Assembly (NCBI RefSeq): GCF_003255815.1
Contig: NC_037670.1
Location: forward strand, 32,125,154 to 32,189,153
Reading direction: 5' to 3'
DNA: 64,000 nucleotides
DNA from: Theropithecus gelada
Taxonomy: Eukaryota > Chordata > Mammalia > Primates > Cercopithecidae
The translations under genes and the position numbers were made by a program. Position 1 is the first letter of the stretch; the number at the start of each line of letters is the position of its first letter. Shown in pieces: positions 62,251 to 64,000 of this stretch. The notes under the pieces were generated by a model. The model was not told the DNA's origin. It saw nothing but the letters and a program-made list of their open reading frames with translations, and ran no database searches.

Positions 62251-62379
62251 TCATAACCCACCACAGCCACATCTGTAGCCACAGTCCAGGATTCTAAAGG
62301 CACCAAAGCCAGAGGTATAACCATATTTGCAGCCATAGCCATAGCCTAGTCCTCCATAGTAGTTGCCATAGTAGCTTAT
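62251..62379 (-). pseudogene. KRTAP20-3: KRTAP20-3 orthologue, start codon lost
   Basis: High glycine-tyrosine keratin-associated proteins are tiny, single-exon hair matrix proteins that cross-link keratin filaments in the hair shaft. The minus strand holds an open frame of 42 codons plus stop: SYYGNYYGGLGYGYGCKYGY, then TSGFGAFRILDCGYRCGCGG and Leu, stop. As I recall human KRTAP20-3 (44 residues), it differs at only a few sites (for example Gly for Asp after GYGY and Arg for Lys in CGYRC) and ends Val-Trp-Ile, where this copy has Leu then TGA, so this copy stops two codons early. The expected initiator at 62377-62379 is ATA, not ATG. Upstream in the same frame lies TAG (about 24 bases on) with no ATG between, and no in-frame ATG exists inside the frame. 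A TATA box lies 120 bp upstream. The Gly, Tyr and Cys pattern is undamaged, so loss looks recent, or initiation would have to be non-AUG. Sequencing error is the other possibility. Confidence 0.85.
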
Positions 62380-62498
62380 TGTGTCAGGATTTAAGTCTTT
62401 AGCCTAAGAGGCAAGAGTAAGTTTTAGTGCATAAAAACACTAACAGTCTTTTATCAGTCTCAGTGTAGGTGTGACAAACCACAGGCACTCCTGACATT

Positions 62499-62507
62499 CT
62501 TATATAG
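62499..62507 (-). promoter_or_regulatory. TATA box of the KRTAP20-3-like gene
   Basis: CTATATAAG on the minus strand, 120 bp before the expected start codon. KAP genes normally have a TATA box and a short 5' UTR, so position and strand fit. It is intact even though the start codon is not. Confidence 0.6.
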
Positions 62508-62845
62508 ATCAACCTGTATTTAAAAATCTCATTAATCTTATATCTTTAGATTAAAAAAAAGACTCCATATCCTGATAAAATTGAGATTTTCTTCTCAGTA
62601 TGTTATGATGCTGCCAAACAGTTGATAGGCTTTAAGGGAAAAGAAAAAAAATGCTGAGTTCGATGACCTTGCTCACACTGATGCTGAATTTAACCTTTGT
62701 AACTATGTTGGATGACATCACGTGGAGGAGGCAAATGCCATCCTCTTCCCATCATTTTGCTAATAATACCCTTCTTCTTATATGCATATTTAAATCCTAA
62801 TCAACACAGCTGTGATGTTATCTATATACATCTTTGTAGCAAATA
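62508..62845. other. Upstream region of the KRTAP20-3-like gene
   Basis: Would hold the gene's promoter-proximal elements. No specific factor site was called. Confidence 0.4.
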
Positions 62846-63279
62846 CAGTGGACTCTTGAATACCATGGGTTTGAACTGCACAGATAGGCTTATATTAAAC
62901 AGATTTTCTTCACCTCTGCCACTCCGGCAGCAAGACCAACCCCTCCTCCTCCTTGTCCTCCTCAACCTACTCAACATGAAGACAATAAGGATGAAGACCT
63001 TTATGACGATCCACTTCCACTTAGTGAATAGTAAATACATTTTCTCTTTTTTCCTTATTTTCTTAATAACATTTTCTTTTTTTTTAGCCTACTTTATTAT
63101 AAGAATGTAATCTAGTATACATAAGCATCTATTAATCAACTGTTTATGTTATTGGTAAGGCTTCTGGTCAACAGTAGGCTATTAGTAGTTAACTTTTTGG
63201 GGAGTCAAAAGTTATACTCTGATTTTCAACTGCGTGGAGGTTGGCACCCCTAACCCCTGCATTGTTCAAGTGTCAACTG
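62846..63279. mobile_element. Tigger-type (TcMar) non-autonomous DNA transposon
   Basis: Terminal inverted repeats are visible: 'cagtggactcttgaata' at 62846 and, read from the right end, 'cagttgacacttgaaca'. A TA dinucleotide precedes the left end, as expected for Tc/mariner targets. The internal text ('cagcaagaccaacccctcc', 'gaagacctttatgacgatccacttccacttagtgaatag' region, 'caacagtaggctattagtagttaa') is a familiar Tigger-family filler. The 132-codon plus-strand frame at 62712-63110 runs into it and is not a gene. Confidence 0.85.
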
Positions 63280-64000
63280 TGATTTATTATGTACAAACTC
63301 CCACCAATCACATATTACTCTGTAGATTTCCTATTGCTACGCTCTCTTAAAAGTAGTGCCATTTTCTTGCTTGTTTAGTTCCTTCCTCTCTATACCTTAA
63401 GCATTCTTTAAAAAGTTGTTTAGTTGATTATCTTGGACCTGCACTGTAATGTAGACATGTTTCTTCAGAGAAAAGAAAAGCATTGAGAATCTTATCGGAT
63501 TTCAATGTCATAGGAACGTAGAGTAGACCCAAATTTAACAGAAAGTATGACTATTAATTTTTCTTTAGGGATATTGACTCTGTCTGTATCAAGTACTCAT
63601 ATGTAGACTTAAGTTCTGAAATGCAGACTGAATCTAGATACTATCATTTCTTAAGATGATTAAAAATAATTGAAAATTTTCCTTCACCACTGACCTTTAG
63701 GGTAATCCGTGCTTTGATCTGTTATACTTCGGTCATCCACTTTTAGGCAGTGCTAGCATGTTGGCTGAACCATCTATAATCTGGGACTAATTTTTCCTTC
63801 TTCAACTGGAAAATCAGCATAAATTTGTAGGTGTATGTTGAGAAAGGAGAGAAAACTCAGCAGAGTGGAAATCATGAGAATCCAAGCCAATTGCTTCTGT
63901 AAGTTGTTTGTACTTTCAGAACTCCCTTAAGCCCAACCTATGTTCTCCACCTTCACCTGATGACAGAGAGCTGATGTGTATGCTCAACTTTCTGAATAAG
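63280..64000. other. Unassigned DNA to window end
   Basis: Nothing recognised. Confidence 0.4.

Noticed and set aside
62712..63110. 132-codon frame near KRTAP20-3
   Set aside because: More than half lies inside the Tigger-type element, and composition changes at the element edge.

Overview
The window reads as primate nuclear DNA: AT-rich, no compact operons, and dominated by Alu, L1, L2, MIR and MaLR elements of many ages. Three intact AluY-like copies (27983-28292, 36731-37053, 52854-53157) end in 'ggcttgagccaccg', the variant I associate with Old World monkey AluY lineages rather than human AluY. One recognisable gene, at 62251-62379 on the minus strand, reads as an orthologue of the hair keratin-associated protein KRTAP20-3. 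I therefore infer a cercopithecoid monkey locus equivalent to human 21q22.11, in the type I high glycine-tyrosine KAP gene cluster, shown in reverse orientation. The window would be the repeat-filled gap between KRTAP20-3 and the KRTAP21 genes.

Layout. 1-5 kb: old L1 3' ends, including one with a 5' inversion, and two Alus. 5.1-5.4 kb: a tandemly duplicated, decayed Gly/Cys-rich stretch that may be a dead KAP gene. 6.6-8.4 kb: an ERV1-type solo LTR followed by MLT1 and MLT2 LTRs. 8.6-17.9 kb: L1, Alu, L2 and MLT1 pieces, among them an Alu carrying a new perfect hairpin. 17.9-26 kb: mostly single-copy DNA with a second copy of the ERV1-type LTR, MIRs and an old LTR. 26-29.6 kb: an L1 ORF2 fragment, an AluY and an L2 tract. 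29.7-34.8 kb: two MaLR (MST-type) proviruses in opposite orientation, 651 bp apart. 35-41.7 kb: MLT1, MIR and AluY in otherwise unassigned DNA. 41.8-49.1 kb: one nearly full-length old L1 on the minus strand that hosts two MST-type LTRs, two Alus and another inverted L1. 49-61.6 kb: L2, a primate L1PA 3' end, AluY, old L1, and an MST solo LTR. 61.8-64 kb: Alu, the KRTAP20-3-like gene with a TATA box, and a Tigger-like DNA transposon.

No intact protein-coding gene, tRNA, rRNA or CRISPR array was found. The KRTAP20-3-like frame is open, but its start codon is ATA instead of ATG and it ends two codons before the human protein as I recall it, so it is probably inactive. The longest open frames are antisense or readthrough frames inside repeats. 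Repeat family names come from recognising consensus text by eye; subfamily names are tentative and boundaries are approximate unless target-site duplications are given.
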